DNA of 64,000 nt from Bradyrhizobium sp. BRP22 (GCF_020194175.1 NZ_JADYVX010000019.1:1-64000), one strand, 5' to 3'. Positions 1-9,449 are shown, numbered from the stretch's first letter. The notes: generated by a model not told the origin, from the sequence alone. Made by a program: numbers and translations.

Positions 1-158
1 GGGTGGGGGTCTCTCCGCGAGTCACGCTGTCTGAACGCGCCCCTCCCGTCGATGGCCGTCAAACGGCATGTTGTGCCACGAAATTGCCAGGAGACAGATT
101 TCGTCGATGGTATCTAATAAGCCGCTTTGTATTTGTAATTGTGAGGGGAGAATGACCG

Positions 159-544
159 ATGAAGCTCGCTCGCTCCGCTTTACCTTTACTTGCGGCGCTT
201 CTTGCAAGTCCAGCCGTTGCGCAATCCTTTCCGCCAGGGTCTGCGGTTTATAACTGGCATTATACTTGTCCCACCAACAATCCGGACGGCACGTGCCGGT
301 TTTCGATTTTGGCGGCGAACTACGCTGGAAATAACGTCGCCGATGTTCAGGCTGTGCTGGCCTATCAAACTGTCGGAGCGCAGCAGATTCCATTCTACCA
401 TTCCGGATCACGTTTATGGGCAACAAAAAACCGGGTTTGGTGATGGTCCAGGCCAATGCTGCAGTTTCATTTGCGGCCTACGGCATGGCCCAGGCGACTG
501 GCACGGGTCCCATTGCTTCTGAAACTGCCTCTGTGTTGAACTAG
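159..544 (+). pseudogene. Small secreted protein, frameshifted
   Basis: The ATG opens a clear signal peptide (KLARSALPLLAALLASPAVA followed by QS), so the product was exported. The first frame reads well to about base 400 (QTVGAQQIPFYH) and then loses sense. A second frame from about base 404 continues convincingly (RITFMGNKKPGLVMVQANAA, then AAYGMAQATGTG) to a TAG at 542-544. A single-base indel near 395-404 joins the two into a protein of about 128 residues. No family was recognised. It could be a true pseudogene or a sequencing indel. Confidence 0.5.
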
Positions 545-570
545 CAAGAGCAGCTAGGAGCTGTTTCCGA

Positions 571-717
571 TCAAGTTGGGTCATAGTCATCGTAGCCTGC
601 GGCGGCGAGATAGTTGCGGCACTCGTCAGAGGTGAAGCGGGTAAAGGCTTGCCGGATGGCGGCGCGCAGATCTGGGTCGGTGCGGGCTTCCGCGGTCCGA
701 AGCAGCGCTTTCAACAG
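571..717 (-). pseudogene. IS630-family transposase, C-terminal remnant
   Basis: Reading the minus strand gives 48 residues ending in a stop, with the string FTSDECRNYLAAAGYD near the end. This resembles the extreme C-terminus of IS630-type transposases, where an Arg/Ala-rich helix is followed by ECxNYFxAAGYD. Nothing upstream on that strand extends the catalytic DDE domain, so only the last sixth or so of the gene survives. Family resemblance is from memory. It marks an old insertion between the small secreted protein and the epoxide hydrolase. Confidence 0.55.
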
Positions 718-862
718 CCGCCTTCTCATTGTAATAAGACGAGTTAACTTTGTGTCACGCGAGACGATGCAGCCGCAAGCATTCGGATGCCGCGGCGGCG
801 ACGGCCTTTCGAGCGGCCAACGGGCGTCACGCGGCGAGCGGCGACGGAGCGAGGAGACGGCG

Positions 863-2001
863 ATGGCGACGCCCTACAAGATCGAGATTTCCGACGACCG
901 GCTCGCGACCATCGCGCGCAAGGTCGCCGCCTACGACTGGAGCGAGCTTCCCGACGCGGGAGGTTGGCGATCGGGCGTCGGGGTCGCCGACCTCCAGCGG
1001 CTCGTCACCTATTGGCAGGATGTCTACGACTGGCGTGCCGTCGAGCGGCGCCTCAATCGGCTTCCGAATTTCATGACGGATATCGACGGCGAGCACCTGC
1101 ATTTCGTGCATTTGAAGGGCGACGGCTCGAAGCCGCCGCTTCTACTCCTGCACGGCTGGCCAGGCTCGTATCTCGAGTTCGAGCCGCTGCTGGAGCCGCT
1201 GGTGGCGGACGGTCACGACGTCGTCGTCCCGTCGCTGCCCGGCTTCGCTTTCTCGAAGCCGATCACCGGCCTCGTCGGGCCGCGGCGGGCCGCGGCGCTG
1301 ATGAACGGGCTGATGGGCGAGCTCTACGGTGCCGAGCGCTTCATCGTCCAGGGCGGGGATTGGGGTAACGCCATCGCCGCGTGGATGGCGCACGACCGGC
1401 CTGACGCGCTGCTCGGCATCCACCTCAACATGGTCAACCTACACGCGGAGGATGCCGCACCGACGAGCGACGCGGAAAAGGCATTCGTCGCCAAACGGGA
1501 CGAACTCTTGGAGCTGGAGAGCGGCTACAGTCACCAGCAGGGGACGCGCCCGCAAACGCTCGGCGCGGCGATGGCCGACAGCCCCGTCGGCGCGGCCGGC
1601 TGGATGCTCGAGAAGATCGGCAAGTGGCCGATCTCCCGGTGGCGCCCGATGGCCGCCCGGACATCTGGAGCAAGTTCTGCGAAGAAGAGCTGCTCACCAA
1701 CATCATGCTCTACGTCGCGCCGTCCTCGGTCGTCACCGCGACCTGGATCTATCAGGGCAGGCGCCTCGAAAAGTCGAACAAGTTTCCCGCTGGAACGCGC
1801 ATCAAGGTGCCGACTGGCGTCGCCGCCTTCCCCGACCCCGTATTCATCCCGCCGCCGCGCTCCTTTGCACAGAAGACCTACGACATCGTGCACTGGAGCG
1901 ACATGCCGTCGGGCGGCCACTTCGCCGCTTGGGAGGAGCCGGACCTGATGCTGAGCGAGCTGCGGGCGTTCGTCGCCCTGGTCCTCGGCAAAAGCTCGTG
2001 A
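863..2001 (+). pseudogene. Epoxide hydrolase (EHN/alpha-beta hydrolase), single-base frameshift
   Basis: The ATG opens MATPYKIEISDDRLATIARK, an epoxide-hydrolase N-terminal domain, followed by an alpha/beta hydrolase core. LLLHGWPGSYLEF carries the oxyanion HGWPGS motif and VQGGDWGN carries the nucleophile elbow with Asp. The reading frame breaks at about base 1625. In one frame the protein reads EKIGKW, and one base over it continues ADLPVAPDGRPDIWSKFCEE to the end, including the catalytic His region (SGGHFAAWEEPD). One missing G in TGG(G)CC would restore a 379-residue enzyme of normal length. It is either a recent pseudogene or a sequencing indel. Confidence 0.8.
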
Positions 2002-2079
2002 CGTCGGCAATCTTGGCGACCGCGGAATTGGCAGCTATACCCGCGGCCCTGCCGCGGGCGTGGCGGAACTAGTCTCTCT

Positions 2080-2751
2080 CTAGCGCGCGTCGCGTGCCAG
2101 CACGCGCGGCGGCAGCTTGCTCCGCGCATCGCCCACGGTCAGCGCCATCGCTGCGACCGAGACCACGCGCTCGATGATCCCTTCGACGTCATCGACATCG
2201 CATTTGCCCTCCGACAGCTTCGTCAGCCGCTCGCTGTCGCGCACCGTCTGCTGCGCCATGGCGAGTGCGAAATGCAGGCCCCAATAGAGTTCGACATCGC
2301 TGTGTCCGGGGAGCGAGCGCCGCATCGCCGCGATGAACTTGCGCAAATGATCGATCTCGCGATTCCGGATGCGGCGGATCGGCGGCACTGACTCAATCGA
2401 GACCCGGATCATGAAGCGTGCGGCGGTCGAGCGCTGGTTCTCGGGGCCAAGACAGCCGCGCAAGGTCGGTCCGACAAGGGCGCGCAGCACCGCGTCGATC
2501 GAGGCCCGTCCATCGCCTGCTTCCTCGGCCGCCTGCAACAGTCGGAGCCGTTCGCGATTGAGCTGGATGCTGCGGGTGACGAACAGTTCCGCGATCAACT
2601 CGTCCTTCGAGCCGAAATGATAGTTCACCGCGGCGAGGTTGACGTTCGCCTCCGCGACAATGTCGCGCAGGGTGACGTCGCCGAAGCCGCGGTCGGCATA
2701 GAGCCGCTCGGCGGCGGCGAGGATGGCGGTTCGGGTCTGGTCGCTGGCCAT
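2080..2751 (-). CDS. TetR/AcrR family transcriptional regulator
   Basis: A 223-residue repressor-type regulator. The N-terminal HTH is textbook TetR: TRTAILAAAERLYADRGFGD, then TLRDIVAEANVNLAAVNYHFGSKDEL, with the recognition helix NLAAVNYHFGSK at about residues 38-50. The C-terminal ligand-binding half (GxxRxIRNREIDHLRKF) is of the type paired with fatty-acid or aromatic degradation genes. The start was placed at MASDQTRTAI rather than 22 codons upstream, because that extension runs into a dispersed repeat. It is divergent from the acyl-CoA dehydrogenase about 300 bp away, which makes those genes its plausible target (inference). Confidence 0.88.
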   Translation of the reverse strand: MASDQTRTAILAAAERLYADRGFGDVTLRDIVAEANVNLAAVNYHFGSKDELIAELFVTRSIQLNRERLRLLQAAEEAGDGRASIDAVLRALVGPTLRGCLGPENQRSTAARFMIRVSIESVPPIRRIRNREIDHLRKFIAAMRRSLPGHSDVELYWGLHFALAMAQQTVRDSERLTKLSEGKCDVDDVEGIIERVVSVAAMALTVGDARSKLPPRVLARDAR

Positions 2752-2765
2752 GGCTTCGCTCTCTC

Positions 2766-2862
2766 CGTCATTCCGGGGCGCGGCACAGCCGCGAACCCGG
2801 AATCTCGCGCCGCGCATCTCCAGATTCCGGGTTCAGCCCTCGCGGGCTGCCCCGGAATGACG
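2766..2862. repeat. Palindromic intergenic repeat, 'CATTCCGGGG' type
   Basis: CGTCATTCCGGGGCGCG at one end is mirrored by GCCCCGGAATGACGG at the other. Two inner arms (GAACCCGGAAT / ATTCCGGGTTC) surround a short variable centre. The same element recurs at 52385-52479. This is a REP-like mobile repeat of the kind abundant in Bradyrhizobium. It lies in the TetR/acyl-CoA dehydrogenase divergent intergenic region. Confidence 0.85.
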
Positions 2863-3052
2863 GGAGACTTCGAGGGAGTTGCATTTCAAACATTTGTATG
2901 AAACTATCGTTTGAAGGCTGGAAAATGTCAATCCGCTGATCGGCGCGATCGGCGTTCCGGCACCCCACAATTTGTCGCCTGCGGTCAGGCCTTGCGGCAT
3001 GCCGGCGGCAGGAAGACAGTGCGGCCCAAGTCTAGGAAACGAGGAGCGTCCC

Positions 3053-4285
3053 ATGGATTTCACGATGTCGGACAAGCAGAAGGAATGGCTGAACCGCGTG
3101 CAGTCGTTCATGAACACGCATGTTCGCCCGGCCGTGCCGGTCTACAAGAAGCAGGACGAGGAGGGGCCGCGCTGGAAGGTGATCCCGATCCTCGAGGAAC
3201 TGAAGAAGAAGGCCAGGGCCGAGGGCCTTTGGAACATGTTCCTGCCGCCGTCCTCGCATGATGACGACGAATTTCACGGCGCGGGCTTGACCAATCTCGA
3301 ATACGCGCTGCTCTCGGAAGAGATGGGGCACATCACCTGGGCGTCGGAAGTCTTCAATTGCTCGGCGCCCGACACCGGCAACATGGAAGTCCTGTTCCGC
3401 TACGGCAACAAGGAGCAGAAGCGGCAATGGCTGCGTCCGTTGATGGACGGCGAGATCCGCTCCGCCTTCCTGATGACGGAGCCCGCGGTGGCTTCGTCGG
3501 ATGCCACCAACATTGAGACCCGCATCGAGCGCGACGGCGATCACTACGTGATCAACGGCCGCAAATGGTGGTCGTCGGGTGTCGGTGATCCCCGCTGCAA
3601 GATCGCGATCTTGATGGGCAAGACCGATCCGACGGCGGCCAGGCATCAGCAGCAGTCGCAGATCCTGGTGCCGCTCGACACTCCCGGCATCAAGGTCGAG
3701 AAGATGCTGCCGGTGTTCGGCTTCGACGACGCGCCGCACGGCCATGCGCAGGTGCTGCTCGAGAACGTGCGCGTGCCGGCCTCGAACCTGTTGCTCGGCG
3801 AGGGCCGCGGCTTCGAGATCGCGCAGGGCCGCCTTGGGCCGGGCCGCATCCATCACTGCATGCGCACCATCGGCAAGGCCGAGGAGGCGCTGGAGAAGAT
3901 GGTGAAGCGGCTGATGTCGCGCACCGCCTTCGGCAAGAAGATCATCGAGCATTCGGTGTGGGAGCAGCGCATCGGCGAGGCCCGCACCAATATCGAGATG
4001 ACGCGCCTGCTCTGCCTCAAGGCCGCCGACATGATGGACAAGGTTGGCAACAAGACCGCGCAGCTCGAAATCGCCATGATCAAGGTCGCGGCGCCGAACA
4101 TGGCGCTGAAGATCATCGACGACGCGATCCAGGCGTTTGGCGGCGGCGGCGTCTCCGACGACGCGGGCCTTGCGAAGGATTATGCCGGCATCCGCACGCT
4201 GCGGCTGGCCGACGGTCCGGACGAGGTGCATAACCGCGCCATTGCCAGACTTGAACTTCGGAAGTATGCAAACACAGCGCATTAA
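3053..4285 (+). CDS. Acyl-CoA dehydrogenase, ACAD10/11-like
   Basis: A 410-residue flavoprotein that introduces the alpha,beta double bond in an acyl-CoA. MSDKQKEWLNRVQSFMNTHV begins the alpha N-domain. FLMTEPAVASSDATNIETRI is the FAD/substrate loop, followed by VINGRKWWSSG and LENVRVPASNLLLG in the beta domain. IQAFGGGGVSDDAGLAKDYA and RLADGPDEVHNRAIARLEL close the C-domain with the ADGPDEVH signature of the ACAD10/11 group. A GAGGAGCG ribosome-binding site sits 5 nt before ATG. The next gene is the phosphotransferase that vertebrate ACAD10/11 carries fused, which suggests 4-hydroxyacyl-CoA catabolism (inference). Confidence 0.93.
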   Translation: MDFTMSDKQKEWLNRVQSFMNTHVRPAVPVYKKQDEEGPRWKVIPILEELKKKARAEGLWNMFLPPSSHDDDEFHGAGLTNLEYALLSEEMGHITWASEVFNCSAPDTGNMEVLFRYGNKEQKRQWLRPLMDGEIRSAFLMTEPAVASSDATNIETRIERDGDHYVINGRKWWSSGVGDPRCKIAILMGKTDPTAARHQQQSQILVPLDTPGIKVEKMLPVFGFDDAPHGHAQVLLENVRVPASNLLLGEGRGFEIAQGRLGPGRIHHCMRTIGKAEEALEKMVKRLMSRTAFGKKIIEHSVWEQRIGEARTNIEMTRLLCLKAADMMDKVGNKTAQLEIAMIKVAAPNMALKIIDDAIQAFGGGGVSDDAGLAKDYAGIRTLRLADGPDEVHNRAIARLELRKYANTAH

Positions 4286-4333
4286 CGGGAGTGTCGCGAT
4301 GGCGCTCCCCAAGAATGGTGAGGGAGCGTCATC

Positions 4334-5392
4334 GTGGCGGACGGCGTCAGGAAGGACGAGGAATTTTCCGGGACCCGGGAAGTCGAGGAACGGCATCGCA
4401 TCGACGAGGCACGCCTTGCCCGCTGGATGCAGGAGCATGTCGAAGGCTTTCAGGGGCCGCTGACGGTCCTGCAGTTCAAGGGCGGCCAGTCCAATCCGAC
4501 CTACAAGCTCGAGACGCCTGGCCGCTCCTATGTGATGCGGCGCAAGCCGTTCGGTAAATTGTTGCCGTCGGCGCACGCGGTCGATCGCGAGTTCCGCGTG
4601 ATCGCCGCGCTCGGCAAGCAGGGCTTTCCGGTCGCGAAGGCCTACGCGCTCTGCACCGACGATTCCGTGATCGGCGCCACCTTCTACATCATGTCCTTTG
4701 AAGAGGGCCGGGTGTTCTGGGACCCGACGCTGCCGAGCCAGACGCCGGAGGATCGGCGCAAGATCTTCACCAGCAAGATCGAGACACTGGCGAAACTCCA
4801 CGTCTTCAATCCCGAAGCGATCGGGCTCGGCGATTTCGGCAAGCCCGGCAATTATTTCGCGCGCCAGATCGATCGCTGGACCAAGCAGTACCGCGCCTCC
4901 GAAACCCAGCACATCGAAGAATTCGAAAAGGTTGCCGAGTGGCTGCCGAAGACCGTGCCGCAGCAGGAGCGCGTTTCGATCGTCCACGGCGACTATCGCC
5001 TCGACAACATGATCTTCCATCCGACCGAGCCACGGGTACTCGCGGTGCTGGATTGGGAATTGTCGACACTCGGCGATCCCATGGCCGACTTCACCTATCT
5101 GTTGATGCAGTGGACGATGTCGGGGCTCGTCGACGCCGATCTCAAGGCGTTGAACATTCCAAGTCTGGAAGAGGCCGCGCAGATATATTGCAGCGTCACC
5201 AACATGGCGGTGCCTGATCTGAACTGGTACTTCGCCTACAACCTGTTCCGCCTCGCGGGCATCACGCAGGGTATCGCGGGGCGGATCCGCGACGGCACCG
5301 CCGCGAACGCGAAGGCAATCGAATCCGCCAAGCGTACCGTGCCGCTGTCCAAGGCATCATGGGAATACGCGCAAAAGGCGGGCGCGACGTGA
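4334..5392 (+). CDS. Aminoglycoside phosphotransferase-like kinase partner of the acyl-CoA dehydrogenase
   Basis: A 352-residue APH-fold kinase starting at GTG. LTVLQFKGGQSNPTYKLETP is the nucleotide loop and YVMRRKPFGKLL supplies the ATP-binding Lys. VHGDYRLDNMIFHPTEPRV (about residue 217) is the catalytic Brenner loop and VLDWELSTLGDPMADF is the DFG-equivalent. This subfamily belongs with acyl-CoA dehydrogenases rather than antibiotic resistance. Its homologue is the N-terminal domain of mammalian ACAD10/11, which phosphorylates 4-hydroxyacyl-CoA before the dehydrogenase acts (family knowledge). It lies 48 bp after the dehydrogenase and is presumably co-transcribed. Confidence 0.9.
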   Translation: MADGVRKDEEFSGTREVEERHRIDEARLARWMQEHVEGFQGPLTVLQFKGGQSNPTYKLETPGRSYVMRRKPFGKLLPSAHAVDREFRVIAALGKQGFPVAKAYALCTDDSVIGATFYIMSFEEGRVFWDPTLPSQTPEDRRKIFTSKIETLAKLHVFNPEAIGLGDFGKPGNYFARQIDRWTKQYRASETQHIEEFEKVAEWLPKTVPQQERVSIVHGDYRLDNMIFHPTEPRVLAVLDWELSTLGDPMADFTYLLMQWTMSGLVDADLKALNIPSLEEAAQIYCSVTNMAVPDLNWYFAYNLFRLAGITQGIAGRIRDGTAANAKAIESAKRTVPLSKASWEYAQKAGAT

Positions 5393-5403
5393 CAGAAGAT
5401 GTT

Positions 5404-5431
5404 GTGACGCGATCCGTTCGGATCGCGTCAC
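5404..5431 (+). terminator. Strong hairpin after the ACAD/APH pair
   Basis: A perfect 12-bp inverted repeat (GTGACGCGATCC ... GGATCGCGTCAC) with a 4-nt loop lies just after the phosphotransferase stop codon. Only three Ts follow, so intrinsic termination may be weak. The position fits the end of a two-gene operon. Confidence 0.6.
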
Positions 5432-5438
5432 TTTATGG

Positions 5439-6389
5439 TTGCCGACCCTATCCGTCCAATCCGGCCTGCTAGCTGCCTTGGCCCTTTCCTCAAACGTACG
5501 CGGAAGCCTTTTCATGGCGGTGGCCATGGCAGGCTTCACGATGAACGATGCGATCACCAAGGTCGTGACGTCGGAGATGAATTTCGGCCAGGTGATGCTG
5601 GTGCGGGGCGTGTTTGCCGTCGCGCTGATCGCGGCGCTGGCATTCCATCAGGGCGCGATGCGGCCGCTGCGGACGCTCCTGGTCAAGCCGGTCGCGCTAC
5701 GCGTGATCGGCGAAGTCGGCGGAACGGTCGCGTACCTCGCGGCCATCGCGCATTTGCCGTTGGCGAATATCTCCGCGATCCTTCAGGCGCTGCCGCTGCT
5801 CGTCACGCTCGGTGCGGCGCTCGCATTCGGTGAGCCCGTCGGCTGGCGGCGCTGGCTCGCGATCATAGCCGGTTTCGTCGGCGTTCTCATCATCGTTCGG
5901 CCGGGCGCCGAAGGTTTCAACCAGTTCACGCTGCTCGCGCTGATCTCGGTGATCTTCTGCGCGTTGCGCGATCTCGCGACCAGGCGGATACCGGCGCAGA
6001 TCCCGTCGCTGTTCGTCACCCTGGTGACGACGGTGACGGTGATGATCACCGGTGCGGTCATCCTCGTCCCGCTGGGCGGCTGGACCCCGCCATCCACCGG
6101 CGCGCTCGGCCTGCTGGCAATGGCGGCGGTTCTTGTCCTGATCGGCTACCAGTGCGTCATCATGGCGCTGCGCACTGGCGACATCTCGGCCGTGGCGCCG
6201 TTCCGCTACACCGCACTGCTATGGTCGATCCTGCTCGGCTATCTCGTCTTCGGCGACGTGCCCGACGCCATAATGACTGCAGGCGCGTCGATCATCGTGC
6301 TCTCAGGGCTCTACGCATTCTACCGCGAACACAAGCGCAAGCGCCCGGTGGCCGCAGGCGCACCCGGCCTGCCGCCGGATGGGCTGTGA
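5439..6389 (+). CDS. EamA/DMT-superfamily transporter
   Basis: A roughly 316-residue integral membrane protein with about ten hydrophobic segments arranged as two EamA repeats. The first starts GSLFMAVAMAGFTMNDAITK and the second starts in the LLALISVIFCALRDLATRRI segment. The second repeat ends SAVAPFRYTALLWSILLGYL, then VFGDVPDAIMTAGASIIV, a typical RhaT/EamA C-terminus. The substrate cannot be told. The start is uncertain: TTG here, or the internal ATG at about base 5514 immediately before the first membrane segment. Confidence 0.88.
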   Translation: MPTLSVQSGLLAALALSSNVRGSLFMAVAMAGFTMNDAITKVVTSEMNFGQVMLVRGVFAVALIAALAFHQGAMRPLRTLLVKPVALRVIGEVGGTVAYLAAIAHLPLANISAILQALPLLVTLGAALAFGEPVGWRRWLAIIAGFVGVLIIVRPGAEGFNQFTLLALISVIFCALRDLATRRIPAQIPSLFVTLVTTVTVMITGAVILVPLGGWTPPSTGALGLLAMAAVLVLIGYQCVIMALRTGDISAVAPFRYTALLWSILLGYLVFGDVPDAIMTAGASIIVLSGLYAFYREHKRKRPVAAGAPGLPPDGL

Positions 6390-6487
6390 TCACCGCGGTA
6401 GGGCGGATTGTCAGGCCGCGCCTTTCCAGGCGCTTGAGCGGAATCCCTTCAGCCAGCATGGTGCGGAGCGTTGTTCGGCTGCTAGGA

Positions 6488-6592
6488 GCATTTTCGGTTC
6501 TGATTGAATCAGAACCGAAGCTCTAGATTCTTGTTTTGGCGCGTTTTCTTCACGCGAACCGGTGTCCACTTCGCTCGAAAACGCTCTAGTCC
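6488..6592. repeat. Dispersed intergenic repeat with hairpin
   Basis: It contains CGGTTCTGAT-TGA-ATCAGAACCG, a perfect 10-bp hairpin, followed by CTCTAGATTCTTGTTTTGGC and a GCGTTTTC/GAAAACGC inverted pair. I recognise the block TCACGCGAACCGGTGTCCAC, followed by TTCGCTCGAAAACGCT, as a very common Bradyrhizobium intergenic repeat (from memory). It sits between two convergent genes and may act as a bidirectional transcript end. Confidence 0.7.
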
Positions 6593-7314
6593 TGTGAACG
6601 CGTAAAGGGCACAAAGCGCACGAGGCCGACGGTGCGCGTTGTCGTCTGGCCAGGACCGATCTTTTCGACCACCGTGAGCTGCTGAGTGGTGTAGGCGGGT
6701 CCGACCGGCATCACCAGCCGGCCCCCCACTTTAAGCTGCTCAATCAGGGGCGGCGGCACCTGTCCCAGCGCGGCGGTTACGACGATTGCGTCAAAAGGAC
6801 CGCATTCGGGCCAGCCGGCGTATCCGTCGCCGAGCCGAACGTTGACGTTGTCATAGGCGAGGTCCCTGAGTGTTTTGGCGGCGGCCTCGGCCAATTGCGG
6901 GATGATCTCGATGGTGCAGACGTTTCGTGCCAGACGCGCCAGGACGGCGGCTTGATAGCCCGAGCCCGTACCGATTTCGAGCACGACATCGTCGGGCGCG
7001 ACGTTGGCCAGTTGCGTCATCAACGCGACGATCAACGGCTGCGATATGGTCTGGCCGAAGCCGATCGGAACTGGCATGTCCGCGTATGCGATGGAGCAGG
7101 AGCGCTCAGGGATGAACCGGTGGCGCTGTGTTTGCGCCATGGCTTCAAGGACCCTCTCCGACGGCTCCTGCTGTCCAAAAACACCGCGGGACCGAGCGTA
7201 GCCGCGGATGGTTTCGACCATGGCGGCGCGTTCGCGGATGCATTCTGCGTCCTGCGCATTCGCTTCTCGCAGACCTGCAACCACGGAAATCACCACCAGC
7301 AGCAAGGCATTCAT
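6586..7314 (-). CDS. pcm: Protein-L-isoaspartate O-methyltransferase, probably exported
   Basis: A SAM-dependent methyltransferase that repairs isoaspartyl residues in damaged proteins. RHRFIPERSCSIAYADMPVP, then IGFGQTISQP, is the characteristic PIMT substrate region. VVLEIGTGSGYQAAVLARLA is SAM motif I, and DAIVVTAALGQVPPPLIEQL is the post-I/II region. Unusually for a cytosolic repair enzyme, residues 1-20 (MNALLLVVISVVAGLREANA, then QDAE) look like a cleavable signal peptide. The start was placed at that Met rather than 21 codons upstream. It is convergent with the EamA gene, and the end overlaps the dispersed repeat by a few bases. Confidence 0.88.
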   Translation of the reverse strand: MNALLLVVISVVAGLREANAQDAECIRERAAMVETIRGYARSRGVFGQQEPSERVLEAMAQTQRHRFIPERSCSIAYADMPVPIGFGQTISQPLIVALMTQLANVAPDDVVLEIGTGSGYQAAVLARLARNVCTIEIIPQLAEAAAKTLRDLAYDNVNVRLGDGYAGWPECGPFDAIVVTAALGQVPPPLIEQLKVGGRLVMPVGPAYTTQQLTVVEKIGPGQTTTRTVGLVRFVPFTRSQD

Positions 7315-7384
7315 GAGCAGCGCGGCCTTCCCAGCCGGTTCGCGATCCGCATCAATCTTTCGAACGCAAGGCACCATTGGTCAT

Positions 7385-8893
7385 TCAGGCGGCCCGAACG
7401 TAGCCGTAACGCAGGAGCGAGGGCTCGATGGACGCGGACGCGTATTCGTTCTTGAGCGCCGCGAGCCGATCCTCGGAAAACACCGGCATCCTGGTGTTGT
7501 CAGCCGCTTTCATCTTGATCTTGTAGAGCCGGATCGCGTTGCTGGCGAAGATCTGCTGCTTGGTCGGGCTGTCCGCGTCGCCCAGCGGCGCAAAGCCGTA
7601 CTTCTTTTGCATGTCCTCAGGGATTTCCAGCCGGCGCAGCGCCTCAATCTGCCACTGCGGCGACCCGTACCAGACCGAGTCGGTGCCCCACATGACATGC
7701 TCGACCCCCATGCCCTTGATCAGCGTGCCGACCAGGGCGGCGCAGAATTTGGGATGCGCCACCGCAGAGTTGGCGAACGACGTGCCGAGCTCGGCATAGA
7801 CGTTGGTGACGCCGAACTTCTGCGGGATCTCCGCGAGGTCCGTGGCCCAGCGGATGCGGCCGGTCTGCTCGAACTCGGCCCAGGCCTGGTCGGGCAGCTC
7901 AAGGAATGGCCGCAACGCCGAGTGGTAGATCACGAAGTTCATCTCCGGCCAGTCCTTGGCAGCTTTTCCGATATCCCACGCGGTTGCGTATTCCCACACG
8001 CCGGCAAAGGACTTCTCGTAGTCGGGCGGCAGCAGACCCTTGTGGATGCAGAGCGTGTTGATGCCGGCCTTCACCGCTTTCTCGTAGAACGGGTACATCA
8101 CCTGCTCGTCGTCGAGCCGCCATGGGAATTTCGAGGGCGCAAGCGGGTCGCCAATCGTGTAGGACTTCCAGGAATCCGGCTTGTAGACGGCGATCGCCTT
8201 GTCGACCTCCTCCATCCAGCCAGGTTGCTTCGGGGTGATCACGCTGTGCGCCAGCAGCCGCCGAGAGCCGGCGAAATCGTTGATCAACTCCCGGGCCTTG
8301 ACGATCTGCTCGTTGGAGAGCAGCCACCAGCTCGGGTCGTCGAACGGCGCGCCGCTCAACAGCGCCAGGCTGGTATCGCTGTCGTAGTAAATCTCTTTCA
8401 CATAGTTCTCGAATTTGTATCGGCCTAGCGAGGAGACGCCTTCCTCCTTCATCTTCGGGTTCCAGTGCTCGCTCGCAAACTGGCCAAGCCCCAACAGCTC
8501 CTTGTGGTCGAAGTCGTCGCGCACGAAATGGGTCTGGACGTCGAAGATGAACTGCCCGGCGAGGCTTTGCGCCCGGGCCAGCATGACCTCCGGCTCGCGG
8601 GCTTCGGCTGGCGCGACCTGGAAGACATTGCCATAGACGTCGTTCATCGCGAGAAAGGCTGCAGCCATGCCGCAGCTCGTGCGCATGAATTGCCGGCGGT
8701 TCAGACCCAGGTGCCTGCCGTTCGCCTCGGCCAGCTCATTGATCCTGGCCTCGACCTTCTTCTGGGTATCGCTCTGCGGCGGCGGCAGATACTCGCCGTT
8801 GGATACGATCTGGGTCGGAATTGGGGTGGCCGCCGATGCTGACTCGGCCCCGGCGACGAGGCGTTGTTCTCGCTCACTAAGCCAAGTGCTCAT
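7385..8893 (-). CDS. Amidohydrolase-2 family metal-dependent hydrolase, Tat-type leader
   Basis: A 502-residue protein. LNRRQFMRTSCGMAAAFLAM near residue 65 has a twin-arginine-like RRxFM motif before a hydrophobic run, but behind an unusually long N-region. FIFDVQTHFVRDD holds the metal-binding His typical of amidohydrolase-2 proteins. The barrel continues through NTLCIHKGLLPPDY, NFVIYHSALRPF and VEHVMWGTDSVWYGSPQWQI, where the late Asp lies in WGTDS. The start is supported by a GGAGG 5 nt upstream of ATG. The substrate is unknown. Decarboxylase or lactonase activity is possible by family. Confidence 0.87.
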   Translation of the reverse strand: MSTWLSEREQRLVAGAESASAATPIPTQIVSNGEYLPPPQSDTQKKVEARINELAEANGRHLGLNRRQFMRTSCGMAAAFLAMNDVYGNVFQVAPAEAREPEVMLARAQSLAGQFIFDVQTHFVRDDFDHKELLGLGQFASEHWNPKMKEEGVSSLGRYKFENYVKEIYYDSDTSLALLSGAPFDDPSWWLLSNEQIVKARELINDFAGSRRLLAHSVITPKQPGWMEEVDKAIAVYKPDSWKSYTIGDPLAPSKFPWRLDDEQVMYPFYEKAVKAGINTLCIHKGLLPPDYEKSFAGVWEYATAWDIGKAAKDWPEMNFVIYHSALRPFLELPDQAWAEFEQTGRIRWATDLAEIPQKFGVTNVYAELGTSFANSAVAHPKFCAALVGTLIKGMGVEHVMWGTDSVWYGSPQWQIEALRRLEIPEDMQKKYGFAPLGDADSPTKQQIFASNAIRLYKIKMKAADNTRMPVFSEDRLAALKNEYASASIEPSLLRYGYVRAA

Positions 8894-9449
8894 CCTATCC
8901 TCCGTGGTCGGTGATTGAATGCGCCGGTCGTTGCCCCATCGAGGCTGCACGCCTGCCCCTGCTTGCGGGCGGTGAACAGGACCGGCTCGGCGTAGCCCTC
9001 GATCCTGCTCCAAGAAATGCAGTGCGGCGGCGGCACGCATGGAGGCGAGCTATTCAATGCTCAAACATGCCTTACCGCAAGCGACGTAATCCGGCAGACG
9101 CACTGTCCCAACGCGATCTTGCTTGTTGCGGGGTGAAGCGCTGGGAGCACGAAGCGGGCCGGAAATCTGATGCGCGTGGAAATTAATTTGTTGAATGATC
9201 TCAAGCTGATTTGCGGCGTCCAGGCACCGCGCGAAAAATATTTCGCTTAAGGCGTCGGGCAAATCAGCATTATGACTCCGCGCGTCTCAGCGCGAATGAG
9301 GGGCGGGTCGCGATCGTCACGAACGTTGCGGTGAGATGCGGTGGACGTGATGGGTGTGACTGACGAGCATGCGTATCACGGACGGCGAAGTCGTGTGGTT
9401 CTGGCGCCCCGACGTTGGCGCTAAGTTTTTTGCGCAAACAAGTTTGCGC
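8894..9449. other. Intergenic region, no gene recognised
   Basis: Both strands have short open frames here (for example 70 codons on the minus strand from about base 9262), but none shows a recognisable domain, a good ribosome-binding site or coding-like composition. The first 50 bp must hold the amidohydrolase leader. The remainder is uninformative. Confidence 0.4.

Noticed and set aside
3032..5020. A 662-codon minus-strand frame opposite the acyl-CoA dehydrogenase and phosphotransferase
   Set aside because: It is antisense to two well-supported genes and shows the same biased composition as other shadow frames.
4334..5392. Aminoglycoside resistance for the phosphotransferase gene
   Set aside because: The sequence and its position after an ACAD10/11-like dehydrogenase fit the acyl-CoA-linked kinase subfamily, not drug resistance.
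7208..8428. A 406-codon plus-strand frame opposite the amidohydrolase
   Set aside because: It is antisense to a gene with Tat leader, Shine-Dalgarno and conserved motifs.
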